From Staphylococcus simulans (GTDB taxonomy: Bacteria > Bacillota > Bacilli > Staphylococcales > Staphylococcaceae), in the NCBI RefSeq assembly GCF_002994445.1, contig NZ_MRZJ01000010.1:20074-84073 (forward strand): 64,000 bases of DNA, given 5' to 3'. Below, piece by piece: positions 29,068-36,838 of the stretch; position 1 is the stretch's first letter, and every line of letters starts with the position of its first letter. The notes under the pieces were generated by a model. It was not told where the DNA came from. It saw only the letters and a program-made list of their open reading frames with translations, and searched no databases. A program made the position numbers and the translations under genes.

Positions 29068-29456
29068 GTAATTTCCTCCTGTTAAGGTTTAAAAGGATTA
29101 TACAGCAATTTAGTCTTTTTCGAACATAATAATGCACTGTAAGCATTAACTAAAGTTAAGAATTTGTTAATGATGCGTTAATTGGAATAGAGGGCGAGAG
29201 ACATTAAAATTAACTTGTGCTTAAGTAGTCTGAAATTAAGCATGGCACATATTTTGTAATATTTTGTTATTTCTTTGGTGTTTTAAATTGTGTTTTTTCT
29301 TTTTTCTCTTTTCTATTTTTCTATTTTTCTTTTTTGTTTAATGAATTGTTCAGATGTTGTCTATGAAAGCTTAAGTAAAAAAGTTGCAGAAAAATTTTTA
29401 AGAAATAAGTAGTGGAAGCCTGGATTTTGATCAGCATTCGAAGTCCAGGCTTTGTT
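29068..29456. other. Gene-free region with pyrimidine tract and an orphan terminator
   Basis: The interval holds a T/C-rich run (about 29268-29340, many TTTTCT units) and then, with no gene before it, a terminator-like hairpin AAGCCTGGA (29416-29424) / TCCAGGCTT (29444-29452) followed by TG(T)3. It could end a short RNA starting near 29340. No protein gene is supported here. Confidence 0.45.
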
Positions 29457-29490
29457 TATGATTATTGATAGTGAGGTATGGAGGTTGTCA

Positions 29491-29991
29491 ATGAGTGTCG
29501 CAATATTAGGTTTTTTCTTTTTAGTAAGGTTGTATTCTTTATCTATTTCAATGAAACACGAGCGGCTTTTAATTGCACAGGGTGCAGTAGAACATGGTGC
29601 AAGAAATTCTAAGTATCTTGCATGGGTACATATTTTAATCTATTTATTGAGTTTTAGTTATGCAGTTATTTATCACCCTCCCTTTGATAGGATCGCTCAA
29701 GCGGGAACTTTGTTATTAATCGGGAGTTATATTGTATTATTTTGGGTAATTCATACACTAGGACCGATTTGGACTTTGAAAATATATATTCTCAAAGAGC
29801 ATAAAGTAATAAAAACGGGTATATTTAAGTACATCAAGCATCCAAACTATTTTTTAAATATTATACCTGAGTTGACAGGGGTCATCTTATTAACACACGC
29901 TTATCCTGCAGCAATTTTACTGTTGCCTTATGCGTATATACTCTTTGTGCGTATCAAACAAGAAGAGCGCGCAATGTCACATCTTAAATAA
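29491..29991 (+). CDS. Isoprenylcysteine carboxyl methyltransferase (ICMT)-like membrane protein
   Basis: 166 residues with four to five membrane segments. The C-terminal half has the phospholipid/isoprenylcysteine methyltransferase signature GIFKYIKHPNYFLNII (~105-120) and the conserved Glu-Glu pair QEERAM near the end, both of which bind SAM in the family. Bacterial members methylate unknown small or membrane substrates. ATG 29491 was chosen for its GGAGG at 29480-29484; an upstream in-frame TTG at 29452 lies in the preceding hairpin. Single gene with a terminator. Confidence 0.8.
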   Translation: MSVAILGFFFLVRLYSLSISMKHERLLIAQGAVEHGARNSKYLAWVHILIYLLSFSYAVIYHPPFDRIAQAGTLLLIGSYIVLFWVIHTLGPIWTLKIYILKEHKVIKTGIFKYIKHPNYFLNIIPELTGVILLTHAYPAAILLLPYAYILFVRIKQEERAMSHLK

Positions 29992-30003
29992 GTTGCATCA
30001 AAG

Positions 30004-30038
30004 ACTAGAAAATACACCAATGTTTTCTAGTTTTTTTA
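30004..30038 (+). terminator. Terminator after the ICMT-like gene
   Basis: Perfect 9-bp stem ACTAGAAAA / TTTTCTAGT then T7. Confidence 0.85.
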
Positions 30039-30136
30039 ATTAATAAAATTAAATATTAAATTACGCTTAACCTTTTGTGGAAATAGTCCGTATAATCATT
30101 CTATAATAGGATTACAACTGAGATGGAGTGAGTTGA

Positions 30137-30871
30137 ATGTTAAAAGTTAAAGCACCAAAAGCACTCTTTTTAGAAGGCGGATCTGAAGCGGTTCTATTAT
30201 TGCACTCTTTTACAGGTACCATACAAGATGTGAAAGCACTTGCTGAGGCATTGCATGCAAGAGGTTATACTTGTTACGCACCTTGTTATAGAGGACATGG
30301 CTTGCCTGTATCTGAATTTGTTCAATACGATATCAGAGATTGGTGGGAAGATGCAGAAGCAGCATATGGTTTTCTTCATGCGAAAGGTTATACCAATATC
30401 AATGTAGCAGGCGTATCATTAGGCGGTATTTTTGCATTGAAGTTAGCACAGCAGTTTGACGTTGCACGTACGATTGCGATGTCTGTCCCTTACCGTAAAT
30501 CTCAATCGGGTGTCTTAAGCAGATTGAACCATTATGGTACACGTCTGCAATATTACATCGGATGTACAGAGGAAGAACAAGCAGAACAAATGGCTTATGT
30601 TCCTGCTTATCGTGAAGGTGCAGCGCATTTTGAGGCATTTGTGAACCAGACTATGAATGAATTGAATAAAGTGACATCACCGACATTCGTTGCGTACGGC
30701 GGTGCTGATGATCAATCCTATCATGAAAGTGCAAAAAAGATTATTCAGAATCTGACACAAGCTGTGTCAGCACAACTGCATAGTTATGCACATGCCGGTC
30801 ATTTGATCACAAGAAGTTCACAATTAGAAGAAATATTTGATAATATTATTAATTTTTTGTATAAATCGTAA
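30137..30871 (+). CDS. Alpha/beta-hydrolase carboxylesterase (Est30-like)
   Basis: 244 residues. VLLLHSFTGTIQDV (~20-33) is the oxyanion strand, GVSLGGIFAL (~93-102) the nucleophile elbow (Ser ~95), GADDQSYHE (~190) the acid region and HAGHLITR (~220) the catalytic His. This order and size match monoglyceride lipase/Est30 type carboxylesterases, which in Gram-positive bacteria are often found near secG-rnr; here it is on its own. GATGGAGTGAG precedes the ATG. Substrate unknown. Confidence 0.85.
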   Translation: MLKVKAPKALFLEGGSEAVLLLHSFTGTIQDVKALAEALHARGYTCYAPCYRGHGLPVSEFVQYDIRDWWEDAEAAYGFLHAKGYTNINVAGVSLGGIFALKLAQQFDVARTIAMSVPYRKSQSGVLSRLNHYGTRLQYYIGCTEEEQAEQMAYVPAYREGAAHFEAFVNQTMNELNKVTSPTFVAYGGADDQSYHESAKKIIQNLTQAVSAQLHSYAHAGHLITRSSQLEEIFDNIINFLYKS

Positions 30872-31136
30872 CATTTACGTGTAAGCGTTTTACATATTAA
30901 GAAAAGTAGCGTAAAATCATATAAGTATAATCGACTATTAATGTATCAGAGTGCTTGGATATGTTATGATGGCTCCAAGAGTATTTTTACTAATAAGTTC
31001 CCCGTTGACACCCCAAGGTAGTCACCTCTTGTAAGAGGAAAATTGTTACTACAAAATGCTTTTTATACAAATGCCTGCCATCAAGAAGAAATTTCCGCAG
31101 AATGAGAAAGAGAGAAATGATTGGAGGGATTTCGCA

Positions 31137-31718
31137 ATGAAGAATGAGATTATCAAAAATGCGATTGAGCTGTTTGCGAAAAAGGGTTACTATGGTTGCA
31201 CTCTTGATGAAATCGCGAAAAGCGTTTCAATAAAAAAAGCGAGTCTTTACTACTACTTCCCAAGTAAAGCAAATATCTATGAAGAATGTACTGTGCGTAT
31301 ATTTAATCATTTTAATAGAATGCTTGATTTGCAAGAAGATGCTTCTCAGACGTCATTAGAGAATTTGAAGCAATTTATTTTAGACGTGGTTTTCAAACCA
31401 AACATTAGTTACTTGCGTATGTACTTGCAATTTACACAAGCGCCTGATGAATTCAAAGAACAGTTATATGTCAATGTCGCAGCATTGCATAAGCGAGTGA
31501 TTGCCTTATTTAAAGTGTTCTATGAAAAGAACGATGTATCCATTTCGTTTTCAGCGTTTGAAGAATTGATGTTCGGTGTAATCGAAAGCGGCTTCGTCAG
31601 AACAACATTCATCAACTACTTCGATGAGTTGAGTTACCGCCGCGAAACATTAGAAGGTGAAGTAAGTTCAATGCTGGATTCACTATTAGAATTAAATGAA
31701 TCACAAATAGATGAATAA
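31137..31718 (+). CDS. TetR family regulator, IcaR-like
   Basis: 193 residues from ATG 31137, which has GGAGGG ahead of it; the open frame extends 27 codons upstream without a ribosome site. The N-terminal helix-turn-helix (IIKNAIELFAKKGYYGCTL, then IKKASLYYYFPSKANIYEE) is very close to that of IcaR, the repressor of the staphylococcal ica (PNAG) operon. The C-terminal ligand part also follows IcaR (YLRMYLQF-APDEF). No icaADBC genes are in the window, so it either acts on distant genes or controls a neighbour such as the sodium symporter. Confidence 0.8.
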   Translation: MKNEIIKNAIELFAKKGYYGCTLDEIAKSVSIKKASLYYYFPSKANIYEECTVRIFNHFNRMLDLQEDASQTSLENLKQFILDVVFKPNISYLRMYLQFTQAPDEFKEQLYVNVAALHKRVIALFKVFYEKNDVSISFSAFEELMFGVIESGFVRTTFINYFDELSYRRETLEGEVSSMLDSLLELNESQIDE

Positions 31719-31743
31719 AATATGGGCTGCAAGGGGTTATCCT

Positions 31744-31768
31744 AAAAGAGGGTAATCTCTTTTTGTTT
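31744..31768 (+). terminator. Terminator after the TetR gene
   Basis: AAAAGAG / CTCTTTT stem with a six-base loop and T-rich tail. Confidence 0.65.
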
Positions 31769-31814
31769 TGTGCCTGATATCTCTGCTAAAATTAAAAAAT
31801 AAATATATTTGTAT

Positions 31815-31866
31815 GACTGCTTAGCATTAATATTTTCTCAAACTTGAGATCTAAGCAGTCTTTTTT
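31815..31866 (+). terminator. Second terminator upstream of the NSS gene
   Basis: GACTGCTTAG (31815-31824) / CTAAGCAGTC (31851-31860) with an inner TCTCAA/TTGAGA stem and T6. No gene lies between it and the first terminator. Confidence 0.75.
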
Positions 31867-31960
31867 GTGCTGTACTTGAAATTAAAAAATGAACTTTTGA
31901 AAATCATTGAAACGTATATGATGACAAGGTTAAATCAAGTTTTGACACTTCAAATTAAGG

Positions 31961-31989
31961 TTGAGGGATTGCTATTATTGTGTTATAGT
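31961..31989 (+). promoter_or_regulatory. Promoter of the NSS transporter gene
   Basis: TTGAGG (31961-31966), 17 bases, TATAGT (31984-31989). Just downstream the octamer AACGCTTT is repeated in tandem (32005-32020), a possible regulator site. Confidence 0.6.
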
Positions 31990-32071
31990 ATACTTAATCA
32001 CATGAACGCTTTAACGCTTTAACGTAAATGAGTTAAACGCAACTCTAAACAGATAGAAAAGGATGAAGAAC

Positions 32072-33400
32072 GTGTCGAAACAATCTCAATGGAAAACGTC
32101 AACAGGGTTTATTTTAGCAAGCGCAGGCTCGGCAATCGGACTAGGGGCTATGTGGAAATTTCCATATATGGCTGGTGTGTACGGCGGCGGTGCGTTTTTA
32201 ATTATGTTTTTGATATTTACAATTTTTATCGGTCTGCCGCTGCTGATTATGGAATTTACAATCGGGAAACTCGGCAGAACGTACACAACTGCAATCTTCG
32301 GCAAGCTCTCCAATAAAAAATGGACGAATGCGATAGGCTGGAGCGGTAATATTGCGGTATTTGTTTTATTCGGATTTTACAGCGTAGTCGGCGGTTGGAT
32401 TGTTATCTATATTGCACAAGTAGCTATGCAGATTTTAGGCTTCGGCAAAGGCGGTTTAGGCAGTATTCACTTTGATCAAGTCATCAGCAATCCAGTCTAT
32501 ACGATTATCGGACAAGGAGCATTTATTTTAATTACAATGCTGATTGTCATGTTAGGGGTAGAACATGGATTAGAGAAAGCTTCTAAAGTAATGATGCCGC
32601 TGTTATTTGTCTTCTTGATTTTAATTGTAGTCAAATCACTGACACTTGAAGGTGCAGCGGAAGGTGTGCGTTTCATTTTAGAACCGCGTATGGAAGAGCT
32701 GTCCATGGAAGGTGTATTGTTTGCGCTGGGACAATCATTCTTTGCGTTATCTTTAGGTACAACCGGAATGATTACATATGCCAGTTATGCACCGAAAGAG
32801 ATGACGATTAAAACATCAGCACTATCAATTGTTATTATGAATATTATTGTTTCATTATTGGCAGGTCTTGCAATTTTCCCTGCGATTAATGCATTCGGTT
32901 ATAAACCAGAAGAAGGTCCGGGTCTGCTATTCAAAGTATTGCCGCATGTCTTTGAAAAGATGAGCTTTGGTCCAGGATTCTATCTGATCTTCTTAATTTT
33001 ATTCTTATTTGCGGCACTGACATCTTCAATTTCATTATTAGAATTGAATGTATCGAACTTTACGAAGAATGATAATCGCAAACGCGGCAGAGTTGCATTG
33101 ATCGGCAGTATACTTGTATTTATTATCAGTATTCCGGCAACATTGTCTTTCAGCAGTTTGAGCGGTGTACATTTCTTAGCAGGTACGATTTTCGATAATA
33201 TGGATTTCTTAGTTTCAAATATTTTAATGCCTTTAGGCGCATTAGCCACAACTTTATTTGTCGGTCAGTTATTAACGAAAGAGGATTTGAAATCTGTTTT
33301 TGGTTATGATCGCTTCAAGTTCTTTGCGCCATGGTATTATTTAGTGAAATTTGTCTTACCTGTCGTGATATTGCTTGTATTCGTAATTCAATTTTTCTAA
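32072..33400 (+). CDS. Neurotransmitter:sodium symporter (NSS/SNF) family transporter
   Basis: About 442 residues and 11-12 membrane segments, the bacterial NSS layout typified by LeuT and MhsT. The first segment carries the sodium and substrate site TGFILASAGSAIGLGAMWKFPYMAG (N-terminal, split here only for naming). Segment 6 is SFFALSLGTTGMITYASY, and the Ser/Thr of the sodium sites are in place. It probably imports an amino acid with Na+; specificity is unknown. I prefer GTG 32072, which gives AAAAGGATG a normal spacing and the start MSKQSQWKT; ATG 32063 overlaps the ribosome site. Confidence 0.88.
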   Translation: MSKQSQWKTSTGFILASAGSAIGLGAMWKFPYMAGVYGGGAFLIMFLIFTIFIGLPLLIMEFTIGKLGRTYTTAIFGKLSNKKWTNAIGWSGNIAVFVLFGFYSVVGGWIVIYIAQVAMQILGFGKGGLGSIHFDQVISNPVYTIIGQGAFILITMLIVMLGVEHGLEKASKVMMPLLFVFLILIVVKSLTLEGAAEGVRFILEPRMEELSMEGVLFALGQSFFALSLGTTGMITYASYAPKEMTIKTSALSIVIMNIIVSLLAGLAIFPAINAFGYKPEEGPGLLFKVLPHVFEKMSFGPGFYLIFLILFLFAALTSSISLLELNVSNFTKNDNRKRGRVALIGSILVFIISIPATLSFSSLSGVHFLAGTIFDNMDFLVSNILMPLGALATTLFVGQLLTKEDLKSVFGYDRFKFFAPWYYLVKFVLPVVILLVFVIQFF

Positions 33401-33417
33401 ATTTAAGATTTTATACC

Positions 33418-33448
33418 ATTCCCGCTGTCTGACAGCGGGAATTTTTTA
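33418..33448 (+). terminator. Terminator after the NSS gene
   Basis: CCCGCTGTC / GACAGCGGG core with flanking ATT/AAT pairs and T6. Confidence 0.88.
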
Positions 33449-33462
33449 ATCTTAGTATTCAA

Positions 33463-33512
33463 TTGCATTCTTTACTGTATTGCGTTATAATTCAGACTAG
33501 TATGATAGGAAT
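33463..33512 (+). promoter_or_regulatory. Promoter and candidate CymR-like operator of cysM-mccB
   Basis: TTGCAT (33463-33468), 17 bases, TATAAT (33486-33491). An ATTC-N15-GAAT element (33490-33512) begins in the -10 and covers the start site; it has the same spacing as the elements upstream of cysJ and the TSUP gene. In B. subtilis the homologous mccAB pair is repressed by CymR. Confidence 0.55.
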
Positions 33513-33577
33513 AATTGGGTTGCGTAATTAAGAAAGACGTTAAGCCTTTCGTCACACGCATCTCGGGGAGGAAACCA

Positions 33578-34483
33578 ATGATTGCATATGATTTAATCGG
33601 CAATACGCCTCTCGTTAAATTGGAATCGTTCAGTGATGAGAACGTCACTATCTATGCGAAACTGGAACAATTTAATCCTGGCGGCAGTGTCAAAGACCGT
33701 TTAGGAAAGTATTTGGTGGAACAAGCATTAGAACGAGGACAAATTCAACGCGGAGATACGATTGTTGAAGCTTCGGCTGGAAACACAGGTATTGGATTAG
33801 CGATTGCGGCGAATCATTATGGTTTGCGATGTGTGATTTACGCACCACAAGGATTTGCGGCGGAGAAAATTTCGATTATGGAAGCATTGGGAGCTGAAGT
33901 GATTCGAACACCGCAAAACGGCGGTATGATTGGTGCGCAAAATGAAGCAAAAGCATATGCGGCAGAACATGGTGCATATTATATGAATCAATTTGAATCT
34001 GAGGATAATCCAGGCGCATATCGCGATACACTTGCGCAAGAAATCTTGAAAGAAGTGCCGCAGATTGATTATTTTGTGGCCGGCGTCGGCTCTGGCGGTA
34101 CTTTTACAGGTACTGCAGAAGTGCTGGCTGAACATAATGTGAAAAATGTCATTGTTGAGCCTGTCGGGTCAGTGCTCAATGGCGGTAAAAAGCAATTGCA
34201 TGACACAGAAGGTATCGGTTCTGAAAAATGGCCGATCTTCTTGGATAAAGGATTAGTGGAAACAATCTTAACAATTGCGGATGAAGATGCTTTTCATAAT
34301 GTAAAACAGCTGGCATTGCAAGAAGGTCTTCTTGTAGGAAGCTCATCGGGAGCAGCACTGCAAGGGGCATTAGAAATCAAAAAACGCCTAGACAAAGGTA
34401 CGATTGTGACCGTCTTCCCTGATGGCAGCGATCGCTACATGTCTAAATCCATCTTTAATTATTCGGGAAAACACAATAAGTAA
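33578..34483 (+). CDS. cysM: Cysteine synthase family / O-acetylserine-dependent cystathionine beta-synthase
   Basis: 301 residues, PLP-dependent fold type II. KLEQFNPGGSVKDRLG (~26-40) has the PLP lysine, ASAGNTGIGLAIA (~65-77) the substrate loop, and GSGGTFTGTAEVL (~170) the phosphate loop. Paired with mccB downstream it fits MccA (YrhA), which joins O-acetylserine and homocysteine to cystathionine. Plain cysteine synthase activity is possible. ATG 33578 has GGGGAGGA ahead; the longer open frame from 33515 has no ribosome site. Confidence 0.9.
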   Translation: MIAYDLIGNTPLVKLESFSDENVTIYAKLEQFNPGGSVKDRLGKYLVEQALERGQIQRGDTIVEASAGNTGIGLAIAANHYGLRCVIYAPQGFAAEKISIMEALGAEVIRTPQNGGMIGAQNEAKAYAAEHGAYYMNQFESEDNPGAYRDTLAQEILKEVPQIDYFVAGVGSGGTFTGTAEVLAEHNVKNVIVEPVGSVLNGGKKQLHDTEGIGSEKWPIFLDKGLVETILTIADEDAFHNVKQLALQEGLLVGSSSGAALQGALEIKKRLDKGTIVTVFPDGSDRYMSKSIFNYSGKHNK

Positions 34484-34589
34484 ATGAAGTTCAAACAACA
34501 AGTGAGAGGCACTGATAATGTTAATCAAGCACGTTATCTTAAGGTGTCTTTTACTGTTGTCAGAAACGATTAAAAAAGGAGCTAATATC

Positions 34590-35735
34590 ATGAATAAAAA
34601 AACACAAATGGTCCATGGCGGACATACGACTGATGACTATACTGGTGCAGTAACAACACCGATTTATCAAACAAGTACTTATTTACAAGATGATATCGGA
34701 GACTTGCGTGAAGGTTATGAGTATTCACGAAGCGGCAACCCTACACGTACTGCTTTAGAAAGTACAATTGCTGATTTAGAACATGGACGTTTCGGGTATG
34801 CGTTCGGTTCAGGTGTAGCCGCAATTTCTGCAGTAGTGATGTTATTAGACAAAGGCGATCATATTGTGGTCAACTCTGATGTATACGGCGGTACTTTCCG
34901 TGTCTTAACAAAAGTATTCAACCGTTTAGGTATCGATGCAGATTTCGTTGATACAACAGATGCAAAAAATATTGAAGCGTCTATCAAACCAGAAACAAAA
35001 ATGTTAATCATTGAAACACCATCAAACCCATTATTACGTGTTACAGATATTAAAGCATCAGCGGATATCGCGAAAAAACACAACTTAATCTCAGTAGTAG
35101 ACAATACATTCATGTCACCTTATTTCCAAAATCCGCTTACTTTAGGTGCAGATATTGTTTTACACTCTGCTTCTAAATATATCGGCGGTCATAGTGATGT
35201 CATCGGCGGTTTAGTTGCGACAAACGATGAAGATTTAGCAGAACGTATCGGCTTTATCCAAAACTCTACAGGCGGCGTTTTAGGTCCGCAAGACAGCTAC
35301 TTATTAATTCGTGGTATTAAAACATTAGGTTTGCGTATGGAACAAGTCAGCCGCAGTGCAGTTGCTGTATCTGAAATGCTTGCGAACCATCCTAAAGTAG
35401 AAAAAGTCTATCACCCAAGCTTAAAAGATCATCCGAACCATGATATTCAAGCACGTCAAGCAACAGGCCACACTGGTGTTGTATCATTTGTAGTGCCGGA
35501 TATCGAATCCGCGAAAGCAGTCATTCGAAACACAAAATACTTCACATTAGCAGAAAGCTTAGGCGCAGTAGAAAGTTTAATCTCTGTTCCAGCATTAATG
35601 ACACATGCGTCTATCCCTAAAGAAGTACGTGAAAAAGAAGGTATTGCGGATGGTTTAATCCGTTTATCAGTAGGTATTGAAGACACAGATGATTTAATCG
35701 AAGATTTAAAACAAGCTTTAGACCAATTAAAATAA
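34590..35735 (+). CDS. mccB: Cystathionine gamma-lyase / homocysteine gamma-lyase
   Basis: 381 residues of the Cys/Met metabolism PLP family. YEYSRSGNPTRTALE (~50-64), the PLP lysine in LHSASKYIGGHSDV (~197), and SLGAVESLISVPALMTHA (~322-340) are all intact. It breaks cystathionine to cysteine, completing homocysteine-to-cysteine conversion with CysM. The relationship to metB/metC-type enzymes is close, so the exact reaction rests on the cysM partnership. AAAAAAGGAG precedes ATG 34590; the frame opening at 34518 is not used. Confidence 0.9.
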   Translation: MNKKTQMVHGGHTTDDYTGAVTTPIYQTSTYLQDDIGDLREGYEYSRSGNPTRTALESTIADLEHGRFGYAFGSGVAAISAVVMLLDKGDHIVVNSDVYGGTFRVLTKVFNRLGIDADFVDTTDAKNIEASIKPETKMLIIETPSNPLLRVTDIKASADIAKKHNLISVVDNTFMSPYFQNPLTLGADIVLHSASKYIGGHSDVIGGLVATNDEDLAERIGFIQNSTGGVLGPQDSYLLIRGIKTLGLRMEQVSRSAVAVSEMLANHPKVEKVYHPSLKDHPNHDIQARQATGHTGVVSFVVPDIESAKAVIRNTKYFTLAESLGAVESLISVPALMTHASIPKEVREKEGIADGLIRLSVGIEDTDDLIEDLKQALDQLK

Positions 35736-35748
35736 TCAACATTAAAAC

Positions 35749-35785
35749 AAAGATGCCTTTCACTAAGTGTGGAGGGCATCTTTCA
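35749..35785 (+). terminator. Terminator of the cysM-mccB operon
   Basis: AAAGATGCC / GGCATCTTT stem. Confidence 0.75.
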
Positions 35786-35983
35786 ATTTGCATCAGGTTG
35801 ATCTAACAAATAATGTGAAGATTTGCGGTATTAGAATGGGTGAAACAATCTCAAGCACAATAATAAGTGTGCTTAAACGCATTCATCGCATCAGTGCATA
35901 GGCTAAGTTAGAATAGTAAGTGATGTATCTTGTTAAAGACGACACTTTGCGTGTTGTAAAAACTGAGAAAGAAGGCTGATAGT

Positions 35984-36769
35984 GTGGTGGACTTCACAAG
36001 ATTAGAACGTTATTTAGGAATAGATCCGGATGACCATAAATCTGCAGATTTAGAGGCGTTGAATCACTATATCCGTCAATATATGCTGAAGGTGCCGTTT
36101 GAAAATATCAACGTGCAGAATGGCTGGCCGCTTGCATTGACAGATGAAGCGATGATGCAAAAAGTAGTAGATGAACAGCGCGGCGGCTTTTGTTATGAAA
36201 TGAATTATTTCTTTAAGCATTATTTAGAATATAAAGGCTTTGAAGTCGACGCAATGTCCGCAACCGTGATGAGTCCGAACGGCTGGGCGCGTGAAGGCTC
36301 ACATATGTCCTTAAAAGTTACGATTGATGATAAAGCGTATGTCGCAGATATCGGTTTTGGGGACATGCCGAAATTTGCTTTGCCTATGGATTGCCCGAGT
36401 GAAGGTCTGTCAGATGTGACAGGCAGTTACAGAGTACATGGCTTGAATGAAGATTATTATGACATTGAGAAATGGTCTGATGCACAACAAGCATGGCAAA
36501 TCAGCTATCGTGTGTTGAATGAACCGAAAACGTTAGAGGCATTTGAAGATGGGATTGCCTACAATCAATACAGCCCGGATTCTATATTTGTTCAAGGTTT
36601 ACTGATCACAAAAGCGACAGAAACCGGACGCAATACATTAACACATAATCATTTAACACTGCTTTCAAACGGTGACAAGTCTGTACAAACGACAACGAAA
36701 GAGAACTACCAAGATTGCTTAGAAACATATTTTGGTATACCAAAGATGACCATTGCGACATTTTCATAA
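35984..36769 (+). CDS. Arylamine N-acetyltransferase
   Basis: 261 residues, GTG start (two GTG codons in a row; AGAAGG upstream). The catalytic Cys lies in RGGFCYEMNYFF (~66-77), His in GSHMSLKV (~107) and Asp in VADIGFGDMP (~122): the complete NAT triad. VPFENINVQNG near the N-terminus is also typical. It moves acetyl from acetyl-CoA to aromatic amines or hydrazines; the natural substrate in staphylococci is unknown. Single gene. Confidence 0.9.
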   Translation: MVDFTRLERYLGIDPDDHKSADLEALNHYIRQYMLKVPFENINVQNGWPLALTDEAMMQKVVDEQRGGFCYEMNYFFKHYLEYKGFEVDAMSATVMSPNGWAREGSHMSLKVTIDDKAYVADIGFGDMPKFALPMDCPSEGLSDVTGSYRVHGLNEDYYDIEKWSDAQQAWQISYRVLNEPKTLEAFEDGIAYNQYSPDSIFVQGLLITKATETGRNTLTHNHLTLLSNGDKSVQTTTKENYQDCLETYFGIPKMTIATFS

Positions 36770-36784
36770 TATATTGCATAAAGA

Positions 36785-36831
36785 AAAAGCAGCACAACCT
36801 CCTGAAAATATAGGAAGTTGCGCTGCTTTTA
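36785..36831. terminator. Bidirectional terminator between the NAT and 5'-nucleotidase genes
   Basis: AAAAGCAGC-CAAC..TCCT / AGGA..GTTG-GCTGCTTTT, A-rich on the left and T-rich on the right. Confidence 0.8.
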
Positions 36832-36838
36832 TTTGGGT

